Virus record (IMG/VR): IMGVR_UViG_3300029448_008324
Location: 1 to 64,000 of that record
Direction: 5' to 3' (one strand)
Source of the DNA: a virus
Length of the DNA stretch: 64,000 bases
Numbering within the stretch: the stretch's first letter is position 1; the number at the start of each line of letters is the position of its first letter. A program made the translations under genes and the position numbers. Under the pieces are notes generated by a model. That model did not search any database and had not been told where the DNA came from. It saw only the letters and a program-made list of their open reading frames with translations. Below are positions 34,490-43,434 of this stretch, piece after piece.

Positions 34490-35275
34490 ATGCCAGACAC
34501 AGGACTATCTTCTACTACAAATGCTCAAATCAACACCGCCAAACAGGAAATCTTTGATTATGTAAGACTACGACTAGGTGACGGCATGATTGAAGTTGAA
34601 CTTGATCCTGCACACTACGAAATGGCATTCACCACTGCTGTGGACAAGTTCAGACAAAGATCATCCAATTCAGTAGAAGAATCATATGGATTTTTAGAAC
34701 TGCAAAAAGACCAAACTTCATACACTCTGCCAGCAGAAGTGATCAATGTAACCAGAATTTACAGAAGAACTGTGGGAGGTGCTTCATCATCAGAAGGTGG
34801 CACTGCATTTGATCCATTCGAATTGGCCTATACCAACGTGTATCTACTACAGACAGGCAGAATAGGCGGATTGGCCACATATGATATGTTTGCTGGATAT
34901 CAAGAGTTGGTTGCTCGTATGTTTGGAGGATTCATCAACTTCAAGTTTGATCAACCCACCAGACGTTTACAAATATTTAGAAGGCAGAGATCAAAAGAAG
35001 TTGTGCTAATTGAACAGTACAATTATCGTCCTGACTTTATATTACTGAGTGACATCTATGCAAAACCGTGGATTAGAGAATACACATTAGCAATTAGCAA
35101 ATTTACTTTGGGCGAAGCAAGATCAAAATTTCAAACCATTGCAGGTCCACAAGGTGGCACCGGCCTCAATGGTGATGCTCTTAAGAATGAAGGCCTCAAT
35201 GAAATGCAGAAGTTGGAACAAGAAATTGGCAACTATGCAGAAGGCGGCACACCTTTATCTTTTACTATCGGTTAG
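34490..35275 (+). CDS. 13: Neck protein gp13
   Basis: 261 aa from ATG 34490. I prefer this to the in-frame ATG at 34445 because the late box lies just before it and the extra 15 residues would overlap the gp14 start. It matches gp13: SSTTNAQINTAKQEIFDYVRLRLGDGMIEVELDP at the N-terminus, KFRQRSSNSVEESYGFLEL, and DIYAKPWIREYTLAISKFTLGEARSKF near the C-terminus. It forms the neck ring with gp14. Confidence 0.85.
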   Translation: MPDTGLSSTTNAQINTAKQEIFDYVRLRLGDGMIEVELDPAHYEMAFTTAVDKFRQRSSNSVEESYGFLELQKDQTSYTLPAEVINVTRIYRRTVGGASSSEGGTAFDPFELAYTNVYLLQTGRIGGLATYDMFAGYQELVARMFGGFINFKFDQPTRRLQIFRRQRSKEVVLIEQYNYRPDFILLSDIYAKPWIREYTLAISKFTLGEARSKFQTIAGPQGGTGLNGDALKNEGLNEMQKLEQEIGNYAEGGTPLSFTIG

Positions 35276-35278
35276 ATT

Positions 35279-35902
35279 ATGAAAGACATTTTTTTTACCT
35301 GGCAAGGTGGGGAAGGTGGAGATTTTATATTGTCTTGCCTAAATTATTTTGTTACAAAGCAATTGCCAATATTTGATTCTAATACTAGGTGTGAACAACC
35401 ACCTGATATTTTGCACGATGATTGGAAATTTTATAAAAGTCACAAACTATGGCTGGACCACAATTTTGCAAATAGCAGATTGCCCAATGTAGTATTGATA
35501 ACAAACCCTAATCAGCAATACTTTTACAAAAAGAAGATAGTCAAAATGTTTCAGTTTTATGATAATTTTATGACCGGAATATCGGCTCTCGATAAAAAAG
35601 TTTCAAAGTTTTTAAAAGATAAAAATTTTAAACAAGTCTATTTTTATTCATACCAATCATTTCTTGCATCACATCAAACATATATTGAAAAAACCATGCA
35701 CACAATCAAAGATTTACATTATACTGAAATCGAAACAGAAATGAAAACCTTTGAAGACGTTAAAAACACAATTGAGCATATTTTATCATTCCTAAACTTA
35801 GATTATACAATTGACGAAAACTTAACACAAAACATAGAAACATTTTTATACAGGCAACAGAGTTTGATTCCAAGTGAGCATTGGCCACATCTGTCTTATT
35901 GA
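35279..35902 (+). CDS. Hypothetical protein, possibly sulfotransferase-like
   Basis: A 207-aa Lys/Phe/Tyr-rich protein starting 3 nt after the gp13 stop. The start (IFFTWQGGEGGDFILSCLNY) has a Gly-rich loop where sulfotransferases have their phosphate loop, and the C-terminal helices (ILSFLNLDYTIDENLTQNIE) resemble the end of that family. The central 3'-phosphate motif is not clear. It has a lower GC content than the gp13 gene. I would not assign a function. Confidence 0.5.
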   Translation: MKDIFFTWQGGEGGDFILSCLNYFVTKQLPIFDSNTRCEQPPDILHDDWKFYKSHKLWLDHNFANSRLPNVVLITNPNQQYFYKKKIVKMFQFYDNFMTGISALDKKVSKFLKDKNFKQVYFYSYQSFLASHQTYIEKTMHTIKDLHYTEIETEMKTFEDVKNTIEHILSFLNLDYTIDENLTQNIETFLYRQQSLIPSEHWPHLSY

Positions 35903-35927
35903 CTTTAGATCAGATTATCTGTATAAT
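35899..35927 (+). promoter_or_regulatory. Host-type sigma70 promoter for gp1
   Basis: TTGACT (35899-35904), 17 bp, TATAAT (35922-35927), ATG at 35935. Suits early expression of a nucleotide-metabolism gene amid late genes. Confidence 0.75.
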
Positions 35928-35934
35928 TGTTTAA

Positions 35935-36531
35935 ATGATCATAGGCATATGTGGACTTATAGGCTCTGGCAAAGGCACAGTGGCTGACTATCTCATAGAT
36001 CAACACTCATTCCAAAAGATATCGTTTGCTGACAAACTTAAAGATGCTGTGGCAGAATTGTTTGATTGGCCTAGACCGATGCTGGAAGGCGTTACTCCAC
36101 AATCACGTGGTTGGCGTGAACGTCCAGATGTGTTTTGGAGCAATGAACTTGGACGTGAAATAACTCCTAGGTATGTGCTACAGGTTTTTGGTACAGAGTG
36201 TATGCGACAGGGATTTTATGATGGCATATGGGTGAGTCTTGTGAAGAAAAAAATACAAGATAATCCAACAATTAATTGGGTGATTCCCGACACAAGATTT
36301 CCAAATGAAGTTGATATGATTAAAACGATCGGAGGCTCGGTGTGGTGTGTCCAACGTGGTGATAATCCACAATGGTTCAACGAATACAAAAATAATAACG
36401 TAGAACCAAAAGATATACATCCATCAGAATGGGCATGGGCACATTCTAACTTTGATCATACCATAGTAAATGACAGCACAGTGGATGATCTACGCAGTGC
36501 GATTGCTGATAAAATTAATAGTCCGCGGTAA
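35935..36531 (+). CDS. 1: Deoxynucleoside monophosphate kinase gp1
   Basis: A 198-aa kinase of the T4 gp1 type. The P-loop GLIGSGKGT is at 7-15, a KISFADKLKDAVAELFDW helix follows, and DTRFPNEVDMIK plus a GGSVWCVQR strand complete the nucleotide-binding fold. It phosphorylates dNMPs (in T4 including hydroxymethyl-dCMP) to feed replication. It has its own host-type promoter, and its 3' end overlaps the convergent HNH-like gene by 17 nt. Confidence 0.88.
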   Translation: MIIGICGLIGSGKGTVADYLIDQHSFQKISFADKLKDAVAELFDWPRPMLEGVTPQSRGWRERPDVFWSNELGREITPRYVLQVFGTECMRQGFYDGIWVSLVKKKIQDNPTINWVIPDTRFPNEVDMIKTIGGSVWCVQRGDNPQWFNEYKNNNVEPKDIHPSEWAWAHSNFDHTIVNDSTVDDLRSAIADKINSPR

Positions 36532-36880
36532 GATCGCCTTGGCGCCAGCCAGACTTTTTGGCATGCATTAACCTGTTACAGTTTGCACACACAGTTTTAA
36601 GATTTGATTGATTGTTGTTGTTCATGTTGGCATCAATGTAATACACATCCAATTGATAAGGATGCAATGCAGTGAAGCCACACATCTCACATGATTTCTT
36701 TTTGTTGTAACCTGCTCGTTGCCATGCTGGTGTTGTAATGGTCGAAGTGTTCGACTTTCTAATACACGAATCACATTTTTTTCTATAATAAACTTTATTG
36801 CCACGTCTGTAATTGTAGGCAGCTGGCTTGCTGTTGCATTCTTGACACAGGGGCCGCTTGTTTCCGTTTCCATTATACAC
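36515..36880 (-). CDS. HNH-like zinc-ribbon protein with altered catalytic motif
   Basis: About 121 aa from GTG 36880. I chose this start because a CATAAATA late box ends 5 nt before it, the same spacing as other late genes, and the open frame further upstream is gp18 antisense. Four Cys pairs are visible: CQEC, CDSC, CEMC and CANC. The core LDVYYIDANMNNNNQSNLK has Tyr-Tyr where active HNH nucleases have His-His, followed by CANCNRLMH. It may bind DNA without cutting, or use other residues. In T4-like phages such genes are often homing or packaging-related. Confidence 0.65.
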   Translation of the reverse strand: MYNGNGNKRPLCQECNSKPAAYNYRRGNKVYYRKKCDSCIRKSNTSTITTPAWQRAGYNKKKSCEMCGFTALHPYQLDVYYIDANMNNNNQSNLKTVCANCNRLMHAKKSGWRQGDLTADY

Positions 36881-36885
36881 GCATA

Positions 36886-36893
36886 TATTTATG
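36886..36893 (-). promoter_or_regulatory. Late promoter CATAAATA for the HNH-like gene
   Basis: The box on the minus strand ends 5 nt (TATGC) before the GTG at 36880. The fit helps to fix that start codon. Confidence 0.55.
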
Positions 36894-36943
36894 TATACCT
36901 TTTTGGTGCTCTTTAAAATGATTGTAATAATCAGCCCACAAGT

Positions 36944-36951
36944 GGTAAATA
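36944..36951 (+). promoter_or_regulatory. Late promoter GGTAAATA for gp18
   Basis: TAAATA core at 36946-36951, 24 nt before the ATG at 36976, with an AAGGAG ribosome site between. The abundant sheath gene keeps a normal leader. Confidence 0.55.
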
Positions 36952-36975
36952 TTTCTAACAAGGAGTAACGAACAA

Positions 36976-39900
36976 ATGGCACTAATATCACCAGGAGTAG
37001 AGGTAACCGTAGTAGACGAATCATTTTACGTCCCCGGTATACCTGGAGCAGTCCCACTAGTAGTGGTTGCAACCGAACAAGACAAAACATCAGGAACTGG
37101 CACAGGCACAGCCTCCGGCACCCTGAGCACAAATTCAAATTCAATATTTTTAATTTCGTCACAAAGAGAATTAACACAAACATTTGGTAATCCAAGTTTT
37201 GTGACTGACGCATCAGGCACACCAATTCAGGGATCTGAATTGAATGAATACGGTCTCCAAGCTGCTTACTCCTTCTTGGGCATCGCGAACAGAGCCTTTG
37301 TGATCAGAGCCAATGTAGACACAGCAGAATTATCCGGATCAGCAGGCGCACCTGGTGGTAGACCTAATGACGGATTTTACTGGTGGGATCTTGCTTCATC
37401 ATCTTTTGGAATTAAAGAGTGGAGTGAAGGCACACAATCATTCACAGTGAAAACACCAATCTTCATTACATCAACTGACGATGTGACAGGCAATGCGCCA
37501 AAGGCAACCAAAGGATCAATTGGTGATTATGCTGTGGTGGCAACAAACCCTTTCAATAGATTATACTACAAAACACGTTCAAACACATGGGTGCAGGTTG
37601 GATCAGCTTCATCTGCAACAAAAGATGCTTCATGGTCATCATCACACCCAACAATCAAAGGCACAGCAACTAATCCAACCCTACAAGATGGATCCATTAC
37701 AATTAACGGCAATGATGTTGCAAGCCTTGGCCAAACTGTGACAGATGCGGCGGCAGCTATCAATGCAGCTGGCATCGCAGGCGTGGCAGCCGCGGCAGTG
37801 GACGGAAAACTTGAAATTTATGGTATAGCACAAGCATCAGGTGATGACTCATCCACAGCTGCTGTTGTATCCTCAATCATTATTGCTTCATTAGATGACT
37901 CAACAGTAAACGAACTCACTGCTTTAGGAATCACAGCAGGAAGATACAATGTGCCAAAACTATTCATTGGACAGCACACACAAGACCATGGTTTTAGAAC
38001 AGCTGACACACTATCAAGACCATCAGGATCAGTGTTTATTCAAACAACTTCACCAAACGGTGGTGCAGATATTTCATTAAAAAAATATTCTGACACAGCA
38101 GGACAATTTGAAAGCGTTGATGCTCCAGTTTTTATCACACAAGAACAAGCATTACAACAACTTGACAAATCCGGCGGTGGAAAAAACTTAACCACTAACG
38201 ATGTGTTTGTACAAGTTAACATTGGCGAATCAGAATGGGACGATTCAACACAAGATTCAGGCGAAATCGTAGACTATGTTGCATTCCAAAGAGCAGTTGG
38301 TGTTGGTTCAACCACACAAATTGTTTCAAACAAAATTGCAACCAAGTCAGCTGCTGTAGACAACGGTGACACAATAAGAATGGCAGAAACCATTTTAGAT
38401 CCAGATACAACAGCTAACACAGCTGCAAATAAGTTAAACACCAAAACAGTAACAATTGGTGGCGACGATGCAGATGATTTTGTGGCTGCTATATCAGCTG
38501 CAGGCTTCCAACATATATCTGCAGAATATAATGCAACAACAAAAAGAATCACTGTATCACACGCACTTGGTGGCAACATCTACTTCACAGACACCAGCGG
38601 AACTGCGATGAGTGACTTAGGATTCAATGCAACATTTGCCAACGCATACGGTGGCAACTCTGATCTTACAGCAGAGAAAATTGCAAACCTATACGTTGCA
38701 CCAGCAGGCGACAAAGATGACTTTTCAACATCCGATGATCAAACAGAAGCTAATAGAACTTTTGCTTTCTTGGCATCAAACTGGACACCAGTTGAGAACA
38801 CTCCGGATTCAGGCACAACATACACAGCAATACAAAGTGTAAACGAGCCATCCAAAGATCCAGCAGACAACCAATTATGGTATCACACAACTGTTGACGA
38901 AGTTGATATACTAATACACAACGGAACAACATGGACTGGATATCAGAATGTTTCATCAGACGCTAGAGGATTTAATTTATCATCAACAGATCCAAAAGGT
39001 CCTATCATTTCAGCAAGTGAGCCAACAACACAATCAGATGGCACAGCACTTGTTGATGGAGACATTTGGGTAAGCACAGCAGATCTTGAAGAGTATCCAA
39101 ATTTATACAGATATGATTCATCACAACCAGATGGACAAAATTTTGTTCAAATTGACAACACTGACCAAACATCACAAGATGGTATATTGTTTGCTGATTT
39201 CCGTTTCCATTCAGATGGAACAAAAGATGTTATCAACGAGGAAACATTAATCACAGACTTGTTAACTTCAACATATCTTGACATAGACAAGCCAGATCCA
39301 GCACTGTATCCAAAAGGTATGCTTGGATTTAACTTAAGAAGATCAGGTTATGCTGTGAAGAAGTTTAGAAAAAATTACTTCACAAGAACAAACTTTGCAT
39401 CAACAACTGTGTATGCAACACTGCCAACTGAAAAGGATGCTTGGGTAAATGCATCTGGCTTAAAAACAGATGGTTCACCTTTCATGGGAAGAAAAGCACA
39501 GAGAAACGTTATTGTTGAAGCAATGAAATCAACTGTGGAATCAAGCACAGCACTAAGAGAAGAGCAGAGAGAGTTCAACTTACTTGCATGTCCTGGTTAT
39601 CCAGAACTGATCACAAACTTAGAAACATTGAACGCAGACAGAAAAGAAACTGCATTTGTTATTGGTGATACTCCATTTAGATTAGAACCAAACTCAACAG
39701 CAGTCACAAACTATGCTAACAACACAGCAGGAGCTGCCGACAATGGCGAAGATGGATTGCTTACAACCAACGGATTCACAGGTGTCTATTATCCATCAGG
39801 ATTTACAACAGACCTAGCAGGCGAATCAGTTGTTGTTCCAGCATCACACATGATGTTAAGAACAATTGCATTTAATGACCAAGTGGCATTTCCATGGTTT

Positions 39901-40431
39901 GCACCAGCAGGTGTAAGACGTGGTGCTATAGACAATGCTTCATCAGTTGGTTTTGTCAACTCAGAAGGTGAGTTCGAAACCACAGCAGTAGCAGAAGGTC
40001 TTAGAGATGCATTATACTCAGTAAACATCAACCCAATTTCATTTGTTACAGGTGCAGGATTAGTTGCATTTGGACAAAAGACAAGACAACTTACTGCTTC
40101 TGCACTAGACAGAATCAATGTTGCAAGACTTGTTGCGTTTACTAGATTACAATTAGATAAAATAGCAAGACCGTTTATCTTTGAGCCAAACGATGCACTT
40201 ACAAGAAATGAAATAAGACAAGCAATTGAATCATTCTTGTTAGAACTTACAGCTCAAAGAGCACTGTTTGACTTTGCTGTTGTTTGTGATGAAACCAACA
40301 ACACAGCGGCAAGAATAGACAGAAGCGAACTGTATGTTGATGTGGCAATTGAGCCAGTCAAAGCAGTTGAGTTTATCTTTATTCCAATCAGATTAAAGAA
40401 CACCGGAGAAATAGCAGCTTCAGGCCTTTAA
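36976..40431 (+). CDS. 18: Tail sheath protein gp18 (enlarged)
   Basis: A 1151-aa contractile sheath protein, far longer than T4 gp18 (659 aa). The N-terminus (ALISPGVEVTVVDESFYVPG) and the C-terminal third (FRKNYFTRTNFASTTVYATLP, WFAPAGVRRGAID, LDRINVARLVAFTRLQLDKIARPFIFEPND) are typical. The excess lies in the middle, about residues 160-770, as Ser/Thr/Asp-rich beta modules including an INGNDVASLGQTVTDAAAAINA-type repeat unit. These probably form outward-facing domains on the tail. Followed by the tube gene gp19. Confidence 0.9.
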   Translation: MALISPGVEVTVVDESFYVPGIPGAVPLVVVATEQDKTSGTGTGTASGTLSTNSNSIFLISSQRELTQTFGNPSFVTDASGTPIQGSELNEYGLQAAYSFLGIANRAFVIRANVDTAELSGSAGAPGGRPNDGFYWWDLASSSFGIKEWSEGTQSFTVKTPIFITSTDDVTGNAPKATKGSIGDYAVVATNPFNRLYYKTRSNTWVQVGSASSATKDASWSSSHPTIKGTATNPTLQDGSITINGNDVASLGQTVTDAAAAINAAGIAGVAAAAVDGKLEIYGIAQASGDDSSTAAVVSSIIIASLDDSTVNELTALGITAGRYNVPKLFIGQHTQDHGFRTADTLSRPSGSVFIQTTSPNGGADISLKKYSDTAGQFESVDAPVFITQEQALQQLDKSGGGKNLTTNDVFVQVNIGESEWDDSTQDSGEIVDYVAFQRAVGVGSTTQIVSNKIATKSAAVDNGDTIRMAETILDPDTTANTAANKLNTKTVTIGGDDADDFVAAISAAGFQHISAEYNATTKRITVSHALGGNIYFTDTSGTAMSDLGFNATFANAYGGNSDLTAEKIANLYVAPAGDKDDFSTSDDQTEANRTFAFLASNWTPVENTPDSGTTYTAIQSVNEPSKDPADNQLWYHTTVDEVDILIHNGTTWTGYQNVSSDARGFNLSSTDPKGPIISASEPTTQSDGTALVDGDIWVSTADLEEYPNLYRYDSSQPDGQNFVQIDNTDQTSQDGILFADFRFHSDGTKDVINEETLITDLLTSTYLDIDKPDPALYPKGMLGFNLRRSGYAVKKFRKNYFTRTNFASTTVYATLPTEKDAWVNASGLKTDGSPFMGRKAQRNVIVEAMKSTVESSTALREEQREFNLLACPGYPELITNLETLNADRKETAFVIGDTPFRLEPNSTAVTNYANNTAGAADNGEDGLLTTNGFTGVYYPSGFTTDLAGESVVVPASHMMLRTIAFNDQVAFPWFAPAGVRRGAIDNASSVGFVNSEGEFETTAVAEGLRDALYSVNINPISFVTGAGLVAFGQKTRQLTASALDRINVARLVAFTRLQLDKIARPFIFEPNDALTRNEIRQAIESFLLELTAQRALFDFAVVCDETNNTAARIDRSELYVDVAIEPVKAVEFIFIPIRLKNTGEIAASGL

Positions 40432-40461
40432 AGGTACAAGTTGAAAAAAGGAGAAACAAGT

Positions 40462-40469
40462 AGTAAATA
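40462..40469 (+). promoter_or_regulatory. Late promoter TAGTAAATA region for gp19
   Basis: TAAATA core at 40464-40469, 22 nt before the ATG at 40492, with a TAGGAG ribosome site between, as for gp18. Confidence 0.55.
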
Positions 40470-40491
40470 ACATTACTAGGAGAAAAATAAA

Positions 40492-41118
40492 ATGGCAGTA
40501 TCAACACTATCAAAATTTACAGTACCACTAGCAAGTGATCAATCATCAGCCTCACAAGGCTTATTGATGCCTAAATTACAGTATAGATTTAGAATCATAC
40601 TTGAGAACTTTGGTATATCAACTCCTAGATCAGAACTCACCAAACAAGTTGTTGACGTGACTCGTCCAAACTTAACATTTGATCAAATCACATTAGATGC
40701 TTACAACTCAAGAGTGTATATGGCAGGAAAACACACATGGGATCCTATCACACTTAATGTAAGAGACGATGTTAACAACGAAGTTACAAAACTAACAGGT
40801 GAGCAACTACAAAAACAATTTGACTTTTTTGAACAATCATCTGCCGCATCAGGACAAGACTACAAATTTACAGGTAGAATTGAAATGCTTGATGGTGGTA
40901 ATGGTGCTAACACTCCTACTGTGTTGGAAACCTATGAACTATATGGTTGTTATCTTGACAACGTGCAGTATGGCACACTTGCTTATGCAACATCAGAGCC
41001 TGTTCAGATTACAATGTCTATTAGATATGACAATGCAATCCAAACACCTAGAGGCACAGGCATAGGCACAGCAGTTGCAAGAACAATTTCAACAGCAGCT
41101 ACAGGCGGCGGTATCTAA
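40492..41118 (+). CDS. 19: Tail tube protein gp19
   Basis: A 208-aa tube protein directly after the sheath gene. It shows LMPKLQYRFRIILENFG near 23-39, VDVTRPNLTFDQITLDAYNSRVYMAGKHTWDPITLNVRDD near 57-96, and QITMSIRYDNAIQ near the end, all typical of gp19. It stacks as hexameric rings inside the sheath. Length is slightly above T4 gp19 (163 aa). Confidence 0.92.
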   Translation: MAVSTLSKFTVPLASDQSSASQGLLMPKLQYRFRIILENFGISTPRSELTKQVVDVTRPNLTFDQITLDAYNSRVYMAGKHTWDPITLNVRDDVNNEVTKLTGEQLQKQFDFFEQSSAASGQDYKFTGRIEMLDGGNGANTPTVLETYELYGCYLDNVQYGTLAYATSEPVQITMSIRYDNAIQTPRGTGIGTAVARTISTAATGGGI

Positions 41119-41129
41119 TCAACTAACTG

Positions 41130-41594
41130 ATGCTTTTTAAGTTTGGCAACAACCAAACTCTTGTTTCACAAATTAATGAAATATTTTTGTCTCTTAAAAA
41201 ACAGAGAGGCGGTGTAAGTTCTGCCAAACCAAGACTTAAACTTGAATCAAGAGACTGTTTTGTATACACTGTGCATGACACACACATACACAATCAAATT
41301 AACGCTCTGCTAGGATGTGAACAATCATCCATACACGTGATGGAATATGGTGTAAATCAACACTTTCAATCATGGCACCAAGACAATTCTGGAAAAACAA
41401 ATGATCACAGAAAAGTATCAATGTCTTTGCTACTCAACAACAATTTTCAAGGTGGAGAACTTGAATTCGAAACACAATCTGCCAATCTAATAAATGTTGG
41501 CGACTATGTTATATTCGACAGTATGATGCGACACAGAGTGACCAAAGTTACCCAAGGCACTAGAAAGACTCTTGTGTGTTGGGGACACGCATAA
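41130..41594 (+). CDS. 2-oxoglutarate/Fe(II)-dependent oxygenase
   Basis: A 154-aa PKHD/P4H-type dioxygenase. Iron ligands are His83 and Asp85 in SWHQDNSG and His135 in MMRHRVTKV. Arg145 in GTRKTLVCW binds 2-oxoglutarate. An FQGGELEF strand lies between, as usual. Marine T4-like phages often carry such genes, sometimes linked to DNA or protein hydroxylation. It is expressed with the tail genes, 11 nt after gp19. The substrate is unknown. Confidence 0.85.
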   Translation: MLFKFGNNQTLVSQINEIFLSLKKQRGGVSSAKPRLKLESRDCFVYTVHDTHIHNQINALLGCEQSSIHVMEYGVNQHFQSWHQDNSGKTNDHRKVSMSLLLNNNFQGGELEFETQSANLINVGDYVIFDSMMRHRVTKVTQGTRKTLVCWGHA

Positions 41595-41603
41595 TTTTAT
41601 CAC

Positions 41604-41611
41604 CATAAATA
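41604..41611 (+). promoter_or_regulatory. Late promoter CATAAATA, 6 nt before the start of the 462-aa gene
   Basis: TAAATA core at 41606-41611, then TTACAA, then the ATG at 41618. Confidence 0.65.
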
Positions 41612-41617
41612 TTACAA

Positions 41618-43006
41618 ATGGTCTGGCGTAATAACTTTTTAAAACAATTGATTGGCGGAGACACCATGAAAGATTATCAGCATGCCGCCAGATTGTATAC
41701 AGACCAAACATTTAGACTAGCACCAAAAAATAGGTTTTTATATCATGTAGTATTTGATATCAATCCATTGGCAGTAGGCAAATCAATCAATCAAACAGAA
41801 CAACTTGAACTTGGCATGATTGTAAAACGCTGTGACTTGCCTTCATACAATTTCAATGTCGAACAAAAAAACAAATACAACTTCAAAACTTATGTGCAAA
41901 CAGGCATACAATATCAGCCAGTGTCTATTGTGTTGCATGATGACATGGGCGATGTTGCAACGGCATTTTGGAAGTCATATTATCAACATTATATTGTAGA
42001 CACTAATCAATCTGAAAGAGCATACAAAGCTGGTTACAATGATACTGGCGGAATGAAAAGATTTGGTCTTGACACAGGCAACAAAGAAAAGTTTTTTACT
42101 TCTATTTCTATTTTCCAATTAAGCAGAGGACTGTTTACAGAATATAAAATGATGAATCCAATTGTTAACGATTGGGCAAACGGATCAATGGACCAGGGAG
42201 ATGGTGCAGGAGTAAACGAACATGCATTTTCTATCTCCTATTCAGGCGTGTTGATGCGTAATGGTGAGATAGGTGTTGATCCGGCAGGCTTTGCACAGTT
42301 TCATTATGATAAAACTCCATCTCCAAATTCAACAGGAGGGGATAGTGTATTTGGTGTGCTTGGCGGTATAACAAAAACAGCAAGTCTGTTAGGATCAGGC
42401 AACATATTCGGAGCTGGCTTGTCAGCACTTAACACATATGAAAAAATAAAATCAGGTAGAGCAACAAGGGGACTTAACGAGGAAATCATAGGCATAGCCA
42501 AAGACGCCATAAAAGCAGGCACAAACAACATTGGCGCTACCTCTAAGCCTGGTGTATCTTTTCCAAAAAATTTAAAACAAAAAAGAGCAAACGACAAACA
42601 GACTGTCAAAGCAGTGGGCCAAACCATTGTGTCTGATGAAAACATATTGCTGAATTCAACACAAGCAAAAATTTATCTCGAAAATAATTTTGATGCAAAA
42701 CAAAAATTTGCAAAATTTACAAGTTTTAGAATTGATTCGAACTTAGACGTAAATGATGTAGACACTGAATGGAGTCAGTTGACTGAATCCGAACAAAATT
42801 CATATCTAAATAATGCTGGCAATATAATAGGAGTGCTTATCAACAGTGAGCAACTGAAGTATCAAGTGAATAGAAATGAATATCAAAAATTTGTAGAAGC
42901 TCCGCTTGCTGAACAAACAGTGGCCACAGTGAATCTTAACAATTCCGGTTCTGACAAAGGACTTTCAGCAAATACCTTGACAGGAGCAAAAGGTTACACA
43001 TACTAA
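41618..43006 (+). CDS. Tail tube-related virion structural protein (462 aa)
   Basis: The N-terminal 200 residues (RLAPKNRFLYHVVFDIN, then MIVKRCDLPSYNFNVEQKNKYNFKTYVQTG, then QYQPVSIVLHDDMGDV) look like the tube/tube-cap beta fold of the gp19/gp48/gp54 kind. The C-terminal half is Ser/Asn/Lys-rich and less structured. It follows gp19 in the tail block, so it is probably a baseplate-tube or tail-terminator component of marine T4-like phages. I cannot name a T4 orthologue with confidence. Confidence 0.6.
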   Translation: MVWRNNFLKQLIGGDTMKDYQHAARLYTDQTFRLAPKNRFLYHVVFDINPLAVGKSINQTEQLELGMIVKRCDLPSYNFNVEQKNKYNFKTYVQTGIQYQPVSIVLHDDMGDVATAFWKSYYQHYIVDTNQSERAYKAGYNDTGGMKRFGLDTGNKEKFFTSISIFQLSRGLFTEYKMMNPIVNDWANGSMDQGDGAGVNEHAFSISYSGVLMRNGEIGVDPAGFAQFHYDKTPSPNSTGGDSVFGVLGGITKTASLLGSGNIFGAGLSALNTYEKIKSGRATRGLNEEIIGIAKDAIKAGTNNIGATSKPGVSFPKNLKQKRANDKQTVKAVGQTIVSDENILLNSTQAKIYLENNFDAKQKFAKFTSFRIDSNLDVNDVDTEWSQLTESEQNSYLNNAGNIIGVLINSEQLKYQVNRNEYQKFVEAPLAEQTVATVNLNNSGSDKGLSANTLTGAKGYTY

Positions 43007-43434
43007 TGGCTGAATACAGTGCAAACAACAGCAATGGGCAACTTGGTAATAGTTCTTCAGCAACCAGGACCCCTGTCAGCAATTTAGGTGTTGGAAGTTC
43101 TAACACTGAATCATTGGTCCAGTTTTTAAGCGGAATAGAAAGAGATCGCACAGAACTTAATGGAGCACAATATGATGCTGTGCAGGCATTTTTTAGTAAT
43201 AGAGGTTACGCCGTTGAGTCCAGTAAGTCAATTGCTTATGTGTTAATGAAACAAGCCAAAGTTGATGGAGCCAATGTTTTTGATGTTATAGACACATTGC
43301 AAGGATCAACTGATCTTGAACTTTCGCAACTGGTAGCAGAAATATTGAATGCCTACAGATATAAAACTTCAGTGTTAGGGTTTAAAAATGATAGAACCAC
43401 ACAGAGTCATGTCACAAGAAACATAAAGGCATAA
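43006..43434 (+). CDS. Conserved virion-cluster hypothetical protein (142 aa)
   Basis: Starts in a TAATG overlap with the upstream gene. It has a Ser/Asn-rich flexible N-terminus and a helical C-terminal half (LVQFLSGIERDRTEL, SIAYVLMKQAKVDGANVFDVIDTL, LSQLVAEILNAYRYKTSVLG). The last segment is similar to small tail-module proteins that sit before gp4 in marine T4-like phages. It is probably a tail or baseplate assembly factor, by context only. Confidence 0.6.
   Translation: MAEYSANNSNGQLGNSSSATRTPVSNLGVGSSNTESLVQFLSGIERDRTELNGAQYDAVQAFFSNRGYAVESSKSIAYVLMKQAKVDGANVFDVIDTLQGSTDLELSQLVAEILNAYRYKTSVLGFKNDRTTQSHVTRNIKA

Noticed and set aside
36881-37225. N-terminal extension of the HNH-like frame upstream of 36880
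   Set aside because: It runs antisense through the gp18 start and its leader, is Leu/Ile-rich without domain sense, and lies upstream of the late box that fits the GTG at 36880.
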